Shown piece after piece: positions 15,891 through 24,509 of a stretch of DNA of 47,625 bases. Source of the DNA: JAPLKX01 sp035530195 (GTDB lineage Bacteria; Hydrogenedentota; Hydrogenedentia; Hydrogenedentales; SLHB01); NCBI GenBank assembly GCA_035530195.1, contig DATKVG010000020.1, positions 1-47,625 of the forward strand, given 5' to 3'. The first letter of the stretch is position 1. Each line of letters starts with the position of its first letter. A program made the position numbers and the translations under genes. Under the pieces are notes generated by a model. That model was not told where the DNA came from and did not search any database. It saw nothing but the letters and a program-made list of their open reading frames with translations.

Positions 15891-16928
15891 ATGAAGCCAA
15901 ACTCGTGCCCAAAAAAAAACCGCTACACCTTCATCGCCTGGCAGCGGGAGGGCGAGGCGTTCCGGTTTACCCGGTTTGCGGCCGCGTTCGGGACAAAGAC
16001 CCTCAACTTCTACCGAACCCGGTGGCTTGGAATCAGGCCGCCGCTACCCGTGCGCTATCTGCTGCAGGCTTGGGACACGGTTCGTGAATTGAGGAAGTCC
16101 CGGCCGGACGTGGTGGTTGTCCAGACGCCGCCGTTTCCTCTTACTCTGCTTGCGTGGCTGTATGCCCGGTGTTACGGGGCCAGATACGTTACCGACAACC
16201 ATTCGGGCACGTTTACCGATCCCAAGTGGCTGCGATTCAATTTTATAGACCGGTTTTTGTTCCGGCGGGCCGCTGCGAATATTGCTCACAATTCTAAGAA
16301 TTTCGACACCCTCGCCGGCTGGAAGGCCAACCGCCCGCTACTGATTCCGTCGCCGGCCGTGTTCCAGGATGAGATTCTGGACGAATCGGCACCGCTTCCT
16401 GCCGATTTGGAAGAGAAACTCTCCAAGAGCCAATGCAAAATCCTTTATGTCAATCGGTTTACCGCCTGGAATTGCTATAATGAGGCCATGGAAGCAGCCA
16501 GGCTGATGCCGGAGGCTGTATTCTTCATAACAGGGGATCCCGCGGTTGGGAACCTGGATTTGAGCCGGGTCCCTGAGAATGTTGTGCTGACCGGTCTGTT
16601 GCCGCGCAAGATTTTCATCAAACTGATGAGCAAGTGCGATGCCGTCCTGACTCTTACGAAACTCAAAGACGCCGTTGCCTGGACCTACCGGGATTGTCTG
16701 GCCTTGAAAAAGCCTTTTGTCGGCACTGATAATTGTGTTGCCAGAGAGCTGTTTGCAGAATTTGGGCTTTTTACAATTCCCGACCCGCGGGAAATTGCAG
16801 AACGGCTGAAGGAAGTGCTGGAACGAAGGGAAGAGTTCATCCCGAAGATGTCAACGTATATTGGACAGGACAAAGAGCGGTGGCAGCGTGATGTGCAAAC
16901 GCTCGACAGCATGTTAACCTCCGGCTGA
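15891..16928 (+). CDS. Glycosyltransferase, GT4-like
   Basis: This 345-residue protein looks like a GT-B glycosyltransferase with a reduced N-terminal domain: RPDVVVVQTPPFPLTLLAWL and YVTDNHSGTFTD. The C-terminal domain has CKILYVNRFTAWN, VVLTGLLPRK, and a donor-binding region around LALKKPFVGTDNCVARELF. It differs from standard GT4 in lacking a clean EX7E motif, so the family is assigned by layout. GTG at 15885 and ATG at 15891 are both possible starts; the ATG is reported. It lies 24 nt upstream of the polyprenyl-phosphate sugar transferase and is probably co-transcribed with it. Codon use is slightly less GC-rich than its neighbours. Confidence 0.8.
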   Translation: MKPNSCPKKNRYTFIAWQREGEAFRFTRFAAAFGTKTLNFYRTRWLGIRPPLPVRYLLQAWDTVRELRKSRPDVVVVQTPPFPLTLLAWLYARCYGARYVTDNHSGTFTDPKWLRFNFIDRFLFRRAAANIAHNSKNFDTLAGWKANRPLLIPSPAVFQDEILDESAPLPADLEEKLSKSQCKILYVNRFTAWNCYNEAMEAARLMPEAVFFITGDPAVGNLDLSRVPENVVLTGLLPRKIFIKLMSKCDAVLTLTKLKDAVAWTYRDCLALKKPFVGTDNCVARELFAEFGLFTIPDPREIAERLKEVLERREEFIPKMSTYIGQDKERWQRDVQTLDSMLTSG

Positions 16929-16952
16929 AAAGCCCTGGATAAAGAAGCAACC

Positions 16953-18641
16953 ATGCCGGAAGCCGGAACAAAGGAAGGCCCGCTCGACAGCGTCAATCCC
17001 GCGGGGGCTCCTGCTGCAGCCGGAACCGCACCCCAAAAACCCGCCGGGGAAGCCGAGCAGATTTCGCACGGGTCGGACGACCGGTCGGAAATCTGGTGGG
17101 CGGGCGTGTTTGGCCGGCGGCGCAGCCGCTTCTTCCTGATGACGATCCAGGTGGCCGGCACGTGCGCCGTCTCGGTTGTGGCGGTGCTGATTTCCTACCT
17201 CATGCTCAATCACTGGCCCGAGTCCATGAAACCGGTGCGGTGGACCTTCCTGTCGCTGGGCCCCCTGGTGGCGCGGGTGCCGTTTGCGCCGGAATTCCGG
17301 GGCCATCTGCCCATGCTGGTACTGGCCCCCCTCATAAACGCGTTCGTGTTTCAATGGCAGGGCCTCTACCGCAGCGACTACAGCAATATCGTCCCGTTCG
17401 GGTCGTCCACGCGCATCATTAAAGGGTTGATCCTGGCCACCCTGATGCTGGCGGGCCTCGTCGTTGCCTATTCCTACTCCCAATACGGCCCGTCGTCGCC
17501 GCTGCCCCTGATGCTGATGGCCTATTACGTGTTCCTGGCGCTGTGGGGCCTGGTCCTGTTCCACTCGGGCGTGCTGACGTTCGTGCTGGTGCTCCAGGCG
17601 TTTGGCCTCAACCGCACCCGCGTCGCACTCATCCAGAATTTCGCCGCGCCGCCCGAACTCATCCGCGCGCTGGCCGCCCCGTCCTCCCAATACCAGCTCG
17701 TCGGCATGGCCTTGCTCAAGAGCCCGCCGCCACCCGACGCCGTCCAACCCGGTATCGAGTGTCTGGGGTCGGTCGACACGCTCGACGACATCATCAACGA
17801 GCACGAACTCGACGAAATCATACTCGCCATGGACCCCGCCACACTCTCCGCCGAGCAGCGCGCCGGCATCGCACAGACCTGCTGGCGGCTTGGCGTCGAC
17901 CTCAAAATGGTCACCCCGTTCTACCCGTTCTTCCACACCAGCGCACGGCCGTTGTACATCGGTAACGTGTCGGTGCTCCAGGTCGAGAAGGTGGGGCTGT
18001 ACGCGCGGTGGCCGCAAGTCTCCAAACGCTGCATGGACGTGGCCGTCTCCCTGATCGCCCTCACGTTCGCCGGCCCGGTCATCCTGCTGGCGATGCTGCT
18101 CATCAAGCTCGATTCGCCCGGGCCCGTCTTCTTCGTGCAAAAACGCGTCGGCCTCAACGGCAGGTCGTTTCGCATGCTGAAACTCCGGTCTATGCACACC
18201 AACGCCGATCCCAAAATACACCAGCAGTACCTGCAGCAACTTATCCGGCTGGGAACGGCCACCGAAGTCGACTCCAACGGCAAGCCCGTCTACAAGCTGG
18301 TCAACGACCCCCGCATCACGCGCGTCGGAAAGTTCATCCGAAAAACCAGCATCGACGAGTTGCCCCAGTTTATCAACGTCCTGCGCGGCGAGATGTCCAT
18401 GGTCGGGCCGCGGCCACCCCTGAAATACGAGGTGGACGAATACGAAGACTGGCATTACAAGCGGCTCAACATCCGCCCGGGCATCACGGGCCTGTGGCAG
18501 GTCAGCGGCCGCAGCCGCCTTACCTATGAGCAAATGATTCAGCTTGATATAGCCTATATCGAGAACTGGTCACTCTGGACGGATATCAAGATCTTCTTGA
18601 AAACGATCCCGGTCGTACTCAAGCTGGGGCAATCCTACTGA
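16953..18641 (+). CDS. Polyprenyl-phosphate sugar phosphotransferase (exopolysaccharide priming enzyme)
   Basis: This 562-residue membrane protein starts with a Pro/Ala-rich cytoplasmic segment, then four to five membrane helices (about 60-210). A Rossmann-like domain follows (about 210-345), then the catalytic bacterial-sugar-transferase domain (about 355-562). The latter contains KRCMDVAVSLIAL, SPGPVFFVQKRVGLNG, FRMLKLRSM, RKTSIDELPQFINV, MVGPRPP and PGITGLWQVSGRS. It attaches the first sugar phosphate to undecaprenyl phosphate on the inner face of the membrane, initiating a repeat unit. Its stop overlaps the start of the next gene by 1 base (TGATG), a coupled arrangement. The length is typical of WbaP/EpsL-type enzymes. 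Confidence 0.96.
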   Translation: MPEAGTKEGPLDSVNPAGAPAAAGTAPQKPAGEAEQISHGSDDRSEIWWAGVFGRRRSRFFLMTIQVAGTCAVSVVAVLISYLMLNHWPESMKPVRWTFLSLGPLVARVPFAPEFRGHLPMLVLAPLINAFVFQWQGLYRSDYSNIVPFGSSTRIIKGLILATLMLAGLVVAYSYSQYGPSSPLPLMLMAYYVFLALWGLVLFHSGVLTFVLVLQAFGLNRTRVALIQNFAAPPELIRALAAPSSQYQLVGMALLKSPPPPDAVQPGIECLGSVDTLDDIINEHELDEIILAMDPATLSAEQRAGIAQTCWRLGVDLKMVTPFYPFFHTSARPLYIGNVSVLQVEKVGLYARWPQVSKRCMDVAVSLIALTFAGPVILLAMLLIKLDSPGPVFFVQKRVGLNGRSFRMLKLRSMHTNADPKIHQQYLQQLIRLGTATEVDSNGKPVYKLVNDPRITRVGKFIRKTSIDELPQFINVLRGEMSMVGPRPPLKYEVDEYEDWHYKRLNIRPGITGLWQVSGRSRLTYEQMIQLDIAYIENWSLWTDIKIFLKTIPVVLKLGQSY

Positions 18642-19441
18642 TGATCGAACGGCGCAAATACATCGTCTTCAACGCGGGCGCCTGGCTGGCCACGCTGGTC
18701 GTTGGCCTGTTTCTCCTGGTCATGCTGCGCGAATTCGGATCCAGGCTGAACGCCCGGCACGAGGCCCGCGCCCTCTTGGCCAAGGCCCGCACACAGGTGC
18801 GCGCCGGCAATACGAGCGACGCCCAGCGAAGCGCCGTCAACGCGCTCGCTGCTGCCCCCTCGATCGCGCCGGATATCATGAAATTGTTCAGCGGCCACTT
18901 GCTCGGCATGCCCGTGCTGGACGAGCGGCTCCGGCAGGTCTTCACAACGCAAAAAACCCCGGATACCGTCCTGGCGCAATATGAACTGCTCGCCGGCCGC
19001 CCCGAGCAGGCGTTGGAGCCGCTTCGCCGCTATGAGAAAAGCGGCGGCAAACAGCCGGGACCTTACCTCTGGCTGGGCCGCTTGTATGCGGACACCGGCG
19101 ATTTCACTTCCGCAAGAAAAGCCTTTGATACGTACTGGAAATTGTCAAGAAGCACCTACCGCATCGGGCCCAACGAATGGATTGCCAAAAACGCCAATTC
19201 CGGCCCGCCGCTCGACAGGGCCTGGAAAATGTTCAGAATGGGCCTGTGGGACGACGTCACTTTTGTAATACCCTCGAGCGTCACACAGCCCGAGCGCCTT
19301 TTCTACCGGGCCCTCAGCTACGACCTCAACGGCGACACAGCCGCCGCCATCGAACTATACGCGCAACTCATCAATGAGCGCCCAACTCACTTGCCCGCGC
19401 TGAAACGACTGCATTTTTTGTCGGCGGAAAAAGGGAAATGA
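18641..19441 (+). CDS. Membrane-anchored TPR-like protein of the polysaccharide locus
   Basis: This 266-residue protein has one N-terminal membrane helix (about 10-30) followed by a periplasmic helical region. That region contains TPR-like pairs (ALLAKARTQVRAGNTSDAQR, PYLWLGRLYADTGDFTSARK, YRALSYDLNGDTAAAIELY). It starts one base inside the stop of the sugar transferase gene, so it is translationally coupled to it. A scaffolding or chain-length/export role in the polysaccharide system is inferred from context. No catalytic motif is visible. Confidence 0.78.
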   Translation: MIERRKYIVFNAGAWLATLVVGLFLLVMLREFGSRLNARHEARALLAKARTQVRAGNTSDAQRSAVNALAAAPSIAPDIMKLFSGHLLGMPVLDERLRQVFTTQKTPDTVLAQYELLAGRPEQALEPLRRYEKSGGKQPGPYLWLGRLYADTGDFTSARKAFDTYWKLSRSTYRIGPNEWIAKNANSGPPLDRAWKMFRMGLWDDVTFVIPSSVTQPERLFYRALSYDLNGDTAAAIELYAQLINERPTHLPALKRLHFLSAEKGK

Positions 19442-19483
19442 CGATTCCCGGCAGTTTGGAGGCACGATTTCCGGCAGTTTGAA
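19441..19483. repeat. Short direct repeat between convergent genes
   Basis: The 20-mer ACGATTCCCGGCAGTTTGGA (19441-19460) recurs at 19464-19483 with two changes, a 23-nt period. It begins on the last base of the TPR gene stop. Its function is unknown; no hairpin or terminator forms here. Confidence 0.6.
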
Positions 19484-19506
19484 ATCACATCTGTCCCCAA
19501 ATCGCA

Positions 19507-20034
19507 CTACTTCAAATACCGTTCCGCCGACTTCGCTTCTTCTTCATTGGCGTCACCGGCAGCCTTCTGCCATCGGCGCGCCGCATCGCGCACAGACTCG
19601 CCAAGACCCTGCTTCTTGAGCACCTCGCATAACTGCCGGTGCGACGGCCAGTCTCTGATATTTATGGCCAGAGCCCCCTGGAAAGCTTCCGCCGCTTCGC
19701 TCCACCGTCGAAGCGCCATCAGCGTCTCGCCATATCGCCGGTAGCACCAGACCCGCTGCTGCGGGTCGTCGAACTCCGCCTCGAGCGCGTCCACAAAAAC
19801 TTTTGCCGCGGCTTCCGGCTGCCCGCTGTCCGCCAGCGATTTGGCCCGCGCCGCCACCACCTCGCCCACCCGGGCGCTCAGCCCGTCCACAAACCCGCCC
19901 CCGTGACGGGCGAAAACATATACAGACGCGGCAAACAGAACCGTCAAGATCACACCCACTAACAAGGAAAGCCGGCGAACCCGCCGGAACCGGCCCTCAT
20001 CCATTCCCCCAATCAGCCCGGCGTATGGCGTCAC
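19507..20034 (-). CDS. Membrane-anchored TPR-like protein coupled to pilT
   Basis: This 175-residue protein has one membrane helix (about 20-40, LSLLVGVILTVLFAASVYVF) followed by helical repeats of TPR type (KSLADSGQPEAAAKVFVDAL, YGETLMALRRWSEAAEAFQGAL). The start is the GTG at 20034, whose GTGA overlaps the stop of pilT (20031-20033), a classic coupled junction. It may anchor or localise the PilT-like ATPase, but this is inference; no pilus assembly gene is in the window. Confidence 0.7.
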   Translation of the reverse strand: MTPYAGLIGGMDEGRFRRVRRLSLLVGVILTVLFAASVYVFARHGGGFVDGLSARVGEVVAARAKSLADSGQPEAAAKVFVDALEAEFDDPQQRVWCYRRYGETLMALRRWSEAAEAFQGALAINIRDWPSHRQLCEVLKKQGLGESVRDAARRWQKAAGDANEEEAKSAERYLK

Positions 20035-21080
20035 GTGGCCTCCATGATCTCCTTGGGATTGCGCACGTGCGCGATCGCTTCGTCGTACGAGATCAAGCCC
20101 TCCATGTAGAGGTTCTTGACGCACCGGTCCATGGTGATCATCCCGTCTTTCGTGTTGGTCTCGAGGATGCTGTACAACTGGTGCGTTTTCCCCTCGCGGA
20201 TCAGGTTCGCCGTGGCGGTCGTATTCTTCAGCAGTTCATACGCCAGCACGCGCCCTTTCCCGTCCTCCGTCGCCAGCAGACGCTGCGAAAGAATCGCCAG
20301 CAGCGACATCGACAACTGGAACCGGATCTGCTGCTGCTGGTCGCCGGGAAACACGTCGATGATGCGGTCGACGGTCTGGATCGCGTCGTTGGTGTGCAGC
20401 GTGGCCAGGACGAGATGGCCGGTTTCGGCCGCCCGAAGCGCCGCCTGGATTGTCTCGAGGTCGCGCATCTCGCCGATCAGAATGACGTCAGGCGTCTGGC
20501 GCAGGACGTATTTGAGTGCGTTGGCAAAACTGAGGGTGTCCCCGCCAATCTCTCGCTGATCAATGATGCTGTGCTTGTGGTAATGGACGTACTCGATCGG
20601 ATCTTCGACCGTGATAACGTGGCTGGTGCGCTTATTGTTCACAACATCGATTATGGACGCGAGCGTGGTGGTCTTACCGTGGCCGGTCGGCCCCGTCACA
20701 AGCACCAGGCCCTGCTTCGCCATCGCCAGTTTCTCGATGTACTCGGGCAGACCCAACTCTTTGAGCGACGGGATGACTTCGGGGATCGGGCGCAACGCCG
20801 CCGTAACCGCCTCTTTTTGCAGATATACGTTGACGCGGAACCGGTGTTTCCGGCCTACGGCAAGCGAGAAATCGAGTTCCTTGTCCACTTCAAACCGAGC
20901 GCGCTGTTCCTTCGTGAGAAAGCTGTAGATCAACTGCTGGGCCTGTTCGGGCGTAAGCGAGTCGTTGGGCGTCCGGAACAGTTCGCCGTTCACCCTCAGC
21001 ATCGGCGGCGCCCCCGCCGTGATCAGCAGGTCTGACGCTTTTTCCTTGGCCACGAGTTCCAGAAGCGGTTTGATTTCCAT
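20031..21080 (-). CDS. PilT-family retraction ATPase
   Basis: This 349-residue protein belongs to the GspE/PilT secretion ATPases. It has an N-terminal PAS-like domain (LLELVAKEKASDLLITAGAPPM) and Walker A GPTGHGKTTTL. The Asp box is TVEDPIEYVH, Walker B is VILIGEMRD and the His box is ETGHLVLATLHT. In family members the hexamer powers depolymerisation of type IV pili at the inner membrane. AGGGAG stands 7 nt before the ATG at 21080; a GTG 15 nt upstream is also open. A second paralogue lies at 38672. Neither sits with pilin, secretin or PilB genes. Confidence 0.95.
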   Translation of the reverse strand: MEIKPLLELVAKEKASDLLITAGAPPMLRVNGELFRTPNDSLTPEQAQQLIYSFLTKEQRARFEVDKELDFSLAVGRKHRFRVNVYLQKEAVTAALRPIPEVIPSLKELGLPEYIEKLAMAKQGLVLVTGPTGHGKTTTLASIIDVVNNKRTSHVITVEDPIEYVHYHKHSIIDQREIGGDTLSFANALKYVLRQTPDVILIGEMRDLETIQAALRAAETGHLVLATLHTNDAIQTVDRIIDVFPGDQQQQIRFQLSMSLLAILSQRLLATEDGKGRVLAYELLKNTTATANLIREGKTHQLYSILETNTKDGMITMDRCVKNLYMEGLISYDEAIAHVRNPKEIMEAT

Positions 21081-21167
21081 ACGGCTCCCTTCCACCAGTT
21101 CAATCGGCCACCCCTAAAACCAAGTTCCATAAAAGAATACAGCACATCCCGCTCCGGCGCAACCGCA

Positions 21168-21210
21168 ACGCCTATTCTTATAGGCGCTTAACGCCTATTC
21201 TTATAGGCGC
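21168..21210. repeat. Tandem pair of identical palindromes
   Basis: The 20-mer ACGCCTATTCTTATAGGCGC occurs twice (21168-21187 and 21191-21210), separated by TTA. Each contains an inverted repeat CGCCTAT/ATAGGCG with a 4-nt loop. It lies 3 nt beyond the murB stop, between murB and the pilT promoter region. It has no T tract, so it may be a 3'-end stem or a binding site for a dimeric protein. Confidence 0.75.
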
Positions 21211-21213
21211 CAC

Positions 21214-22083
21214 TTACTCGATCACACGCACCTCTTCGATCAAATCTATGCCAAACCGGTCGCGCACGCACTGCTTGCACAGGTTGATCAGGTAGACAAT
21301 GTCCTGAAATGTCGCCCCGTTGTCGTTCATGATGAAGTTGGCATGGATTTCGCTGATCACGGCACCGCCACGCCGCGCGCCTTTCAGCCCGCACGCCTCG
21401 ATCAGGCGCCCCGCATGCTTGCCCGTCGGGTTTTTGAACACGCTCCCGCAACAGTGCCCCTGCGGCTGTTTCTCGCGGCGGCGCTCGAGGTAGTGGTCGT
21501 AGACGGCCCGCTGGTCTTTGTCCGACCGGGTGAACCTGAACCGGCCCCGCAGGATCAGGTCGTCCCCGCCGCAAAACGTCTGCTGCCTGTAACCGCACTG
21601 CGTTTTATCCACCGCCACTGTTTTCACCCCCTCCCGCGTGACTAAATCGGCCGATTCGAGAAAGTCGCTCGTCGAACCGTTCACGGTGCCCGCGTTCATA
21701 AACATCGCGCCGCCCACCGACCCCGGGATGCCCGCCCACGCGCCCGCCCCCTCATAGTTGTTGGCCAGGACCACGTCGCACACCAGCCGGTCCAGTTCCA
21801 GCCCCGACTCGACCACGTAGCTGTCCCCGCCCAATGCGGCCACCTTGTCGAGGCGTTCCGTCATCAGCACAATGCCCGGAAACCCCGCGTCCGAGATCAG
21901 AACGTTGCTGCCCTTCCCAAGCACCAGCCACCGCCCCGGCTGCGACACCATCCACCGGTACGCGGCCACGGCCTCGTCCGCCGACCGCGGAAACAGCGCA
22001 AGCCGCGCCGGGCCGCCCACCCGGTACCACGTCGCCGGCCCAAGCACGTAATTCGCCACGGCAAAATCAAAAGGCGCGTCCAT
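21214..22083 (-). CDS. UDP-N-acetylenolpyruvoylglucosamine reductase
   Basis: This 289-residue MurB has FAD-binding WLVLGKGSNVLISD, AGIPGSVGGAMFMNAG, the active-site segment CCGSVFKNPTG with the proton-donor serine, and the late ISEIHANFI with the catalytic glutamate. It reduces the enolpyruvyl group to form UDP-MurNAc in peptidoglycan synthesis. The short length and the absence of the extra loop fit a type II MurB. AAAGGAG precedes the ATG. It has no other mur or ddl genes around it. Confidence 0.96.
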   Translation of the reverse strand: MDAPFDFAVANYVLGPATWYRVGGPARLALFPRSADEAVAAYRWMVSQPGRWLVLGKGSNVLISDAGFPGIVLMTERLDKVAALGGDSYVVESGLELDRLVCDVVLANNYEGAGAWAGIPGSVGGAMFMNAGTVNGSTSDFLESADLVTREGVKTVAVDKTQCGYRQQTFCGGDDLILRGRFRFTRSDKDQRAVYDHYLERRREKQPQGHCCGSVFKNPTGKHAGRLIEACGLKGARRGGAVISEIHANFIMNDNGATFQDIVYLINLCKQCVRDRFGIDLIEEVRVIE

Positions 22084-22209
22084 CCGGCTCCTTTACAGCC
22101 TGTTTCGGGACAGAATACCAGAAATTGCCTATCAAAAAACGCTGGTCCGTACTACTATCCGTCAACTTCTTGTTTTCTTGCGCAGAAGTTCAAGCTTCGA
22201 TGCCGTGCA

Positions 22210-22313
22210 TTGGGACGCCCCCCGGCAGTTGTGGGGGGTGTCCCACTTTTGTCGGCAAGGCGGGCATGTTCAAAAAAAGGGACACCTCCCACAACTGCCG
22301 GGAGGCGTCCCAA
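22210..22313. repeat. Long inverted repeat: 35-nt arms, 34-nt loop
   Basis: Arms 22210-22244 and 22279-22313 pair at 33 of 35 positions. The exceptions are one C-A mismatch and one G-T wobble. The stem reads TTGGGACGCC, then CCGGCAGTTGTGGG, then GTCCC. The 34-nt spacer ends in A7. It is the main content of the gene-free stretch 22084-22466, in which I see no gene. It could be a MITE/REP-like element or a strong bidirectional stem between murB and the DUF362 gene. Confidence 0.85.
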
Positions 22314-22466
22314 CGGGGGTGTACCAATGTTGGGTTTTTGGTTCGGCCGTGGCCGCGCCATGTTTGTCCGTGCTCGTCCGTACGCCTGACTGCCCAAAGT
22401 TGAATCTGCGCCAGCGGAATGGCAAAGTGCTTGGCGGGCGCGGCCTGGCGCGCCAAAGGAGGCTCC

Positions 22467-23495
22467 ATGAAGAACCAGCACCTGTCCCGCCGCAATTTCC
22501 TCAACCTTACCGCCGCCGGCATTTTGGGCAGTTTCGCCCTCACGCGCAACCTCCGCGCCGACCAAACCGCCCCCGCCCGCCTCGCACTTACCCACGGCGA
22601 TTCCCGGGCCGACAACGTATACCAGGCGCTGAAACGTATCGAGCCCGAGGTCCGGCAGGCGCTGGCTTCGAAAAAACGCATTCTGATCAAGCCGAACATG
22701 GTGGTCGTTCATCGGCAGTTGTGCGCCACCCACGCCGAATGTATGGAGGGCATCCTCGAATTCTTCTCGGGCCTCACCAAAAACGAAATCGCCGTCGCCG
22801 AAACCCCCGCAAACGGGCCCGCCATGACCGGCTACGACAACTACGGCTACCTGCGCCTCAAGGACAAGTATAACGTGAAGTTCCTCGAGCTCGACGAGCA
22901 GCCGTTCGAGTTCGACTACCTCACCAACGAGCGGTACCGCCCGCAGCGCGTCCGGTTTTCCACGTTTCTTACGGAACCCGACGTGTTTCTTGTATCGACC
23001 GCCCCCATGAAAACCCATGACCGGGCCATCGTCACGCTCGGGCTTAAAAACATCGTCGTCGGCTCACTGCTGAAAGACCCGGGGTTCACCTGGGGACCGG
23101 ACAGCAAGGGCACATCCGACAAGCATATCGTTCACGGCGGCAACGACAACCAGGGAATCCATTTCAATATGTTTAGGCTGGCGAGGCGCGTGACGCCGCA
23201 TCTCTCCGTCCTCGATGGGTTCGAGGCCATGGAAGGCGACGGGCCCGTCAACGGCACGCCCGTCGACCACAAAGTCGCCGTCGCCAGCACCGATTGGCTC
23301 GCCGCAGACACCTCCGCCGCGCGCCTGATGGGGTTCGATCACACCAAGATTGGTTACATGGTCTTCGCCCAACAGGCCGGCATGGGCCAGGCGAGCGCGG
23401 AACAGATTGAGGTGCTCGGTCCGGCGGTCGCGGAACTCGCGCGGCAATACAAACCACACCAGAAGGTCCAGGAGCAGTATAAGTGGATGGACTGA
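22467..23495 (+). CDS. Tat-exported DUF362 protein
   Basis: This 342-residue protein begins with a twin-arginine signal (SRRNFLNLTAAG at about 7-18) and a hydrophobic stretch. The body matches DUF362: KKRILIKPNMVV, the AVAETPANGP region, PMKTHDRAIVTLGLKNIVVG, HIVHGGND and DGFEAMEGDGPVNGT. DUF362 proteins are widespread; some carry iron-sulfur clusters, but no ferredoxin cysteine cluster is visible here. The substrate is unknown. A strong AAAGGAGG precedes the ATG. It is followed convergently, 14 nt away, by the PHP protein gene. Confidence 0.88.
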   Translation: MKNQHLSRRNFLNLTAAGILGSFALTRNLRADQTAPARLALTHGDSRADNVYQALKRIEPEVRQALASKKRILIKPNMVVVHRQLCATHAECMEGILEFFSGLTKNEIAVAETPANGPAMTGYDNYGYLRLKDKYNVKFLELDEQPFEFDYLTNERYRPQRVRFSTFLTEPDVFLVSTAPMKTHDRAIVTLGLKNIVVGSLLKDPGFTWGPDSKGTSDKHIVHGGNDNQGIHFNMFRLARRVTPHLSVLDGFEAMEGDGPVNGTPVDHKVAVASTDWLAADTSAARLMGFDHTKIGYMVFAQQAGMGQASAEQIEVLGPAVAELARQYKPHQKVQEQYKWMD

Positions 23496-23509
23496 TTGCG
23501 AATTTTACA

Positions 23510-24346
23510 CTACAGCCTTCTCTGGACGGCTTTTTGGCCTTCGGCGGCGGGCGCGAAAAAATCTTCTGTGGTTAGTTTCAGTACTTTTGCCGTCGCCACC
23601 GACCAGTCCAGCAGGCCCATTTTTGGGTACCGGCCGTTTGACCCGAAACAGAATTTGAGGCCCGCCGATTTCGCCGCATCGAGGAACCGCATCCCGGGCA
23701 ATTTGAAGCTCGAACTGATCTCGATGGCCACCCGGTGCCTGACAGCAGCCTCGATCACGCGCCCGATCCGCTGATCCGTCCACCATGTGTCATACTCCGC
23801 CGCCATCCGACCCGGCAGCCAGGATACGTTCACCAGGATGTCGATCGGCTCGTTCTCGAGGATCTGGACGTGCCAGTCCACGTACCGGTCCATGAACTGA
23901 GCCGGCGTCCCGTAATCCGCCCCGGCCTCCCAAAGTTTCATTCTGCGCCCGTCCTTGCCCGGGAACGTCATCGTGTCCGTTATAACGTAATCGAGCTTCG
24001 CCAGGGCCTCTTTCGAGAAGCAGCCCATCCAGTCCGACCATTCCGCCTGGACGCCTCGGTACACGCCCTTGCCCTCGAGCATGGCCAGATAGGCCTCGAG
24101 TTCCGCGTCGTTGCTCAGCACCGTCGGATAAACGTTCTCCTTCGTCCCGGCGTGCTCGACAATGCCAAACTTGACGCCCCGCTCTTTCGACAACCCCAGC
24201 ACCTGATCGATCGTGCTGTTGTCCAGATGGACGTGGTAGTCCACAAGCGGAAAAGGCGGCAAATCTTCCGCGAAACCTCTCGCGCCCGTCAAAACACCGA
24301 GCGTTGCCGCGCTGGTCTTGATAAAACTGCGTCGCGATACCTGCAT
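23510..24346 (-). CDS. Tat-exported PHP-type metallohydrolase
   Basis: This 278-residue protein has a Tat signal (SRRSFIKTSAATLGVL, about 4-19). The body starts VDYHVHLDNS, giving the HxH metal pair at H38 and H40, and continues with GIVEHAG. Late segments include RHRVAIEISSSFKLPG and LKFCFGSNGR, in the order of PHP domains (histidinol-phosphatase-like). It likely hydrolyses a phosphoester, or is an amidohydrolase-like TIM barrel in the periplasm; the substrate is not evident. The ATG was chosen for the Tat signal; an AAAGGAA lies 11 nt upstream. The upstream region is shared with the divergent sulfatase gene. Confidence 0.8.
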   Translation of the reverse strand: MQVSRRSFIKTSAATLGVLTGARGFAEDLPPFPLVDYHVHLDNSTIDQVLGLSKERGVKFGIVEHAGTKENVYPTVLSNDAELEAYLAMLEGKGVYRGVQAEWSDWMGCFSKEALAKLDYVITDTMTFPGKDGRRMKLWEAGADYGTPAQFMDRYVDWHVQILENEPIDILVNVSWLPGRMAAEYDTWWTDQRIGRVIEAAVRHRVAIEISSSFKLPGMRFLDAAKSAGLKFCFGSNGRYPKMGLLDWSVATAKVLKLTTEDFFAPAAEGQKAVQRRL

Positions 24347-24509
24347 TTTCAGGTTCCTTTCCTGCCATGGTTGGGCGGCGGCCATTGTATCGCTTAATCG
24401 CGCCATGGAAAAACCGCGCGAGATCCATTGAACAAACCGGCAAAGGCAACTAAAATCACTCTCGAGGCGCCCGCGGCGGCACGGGGCGATTTTGTAAGGG
24501 GATTTTGTT

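Noticed and set aside
16914..18533. 539-codon minus-strand frame opposite the sugar transferase gene
   Set aside because: Antisense shadow of a gene with clear catalytic motifs; composition is Arg/His/Gln-rich and without motifs.
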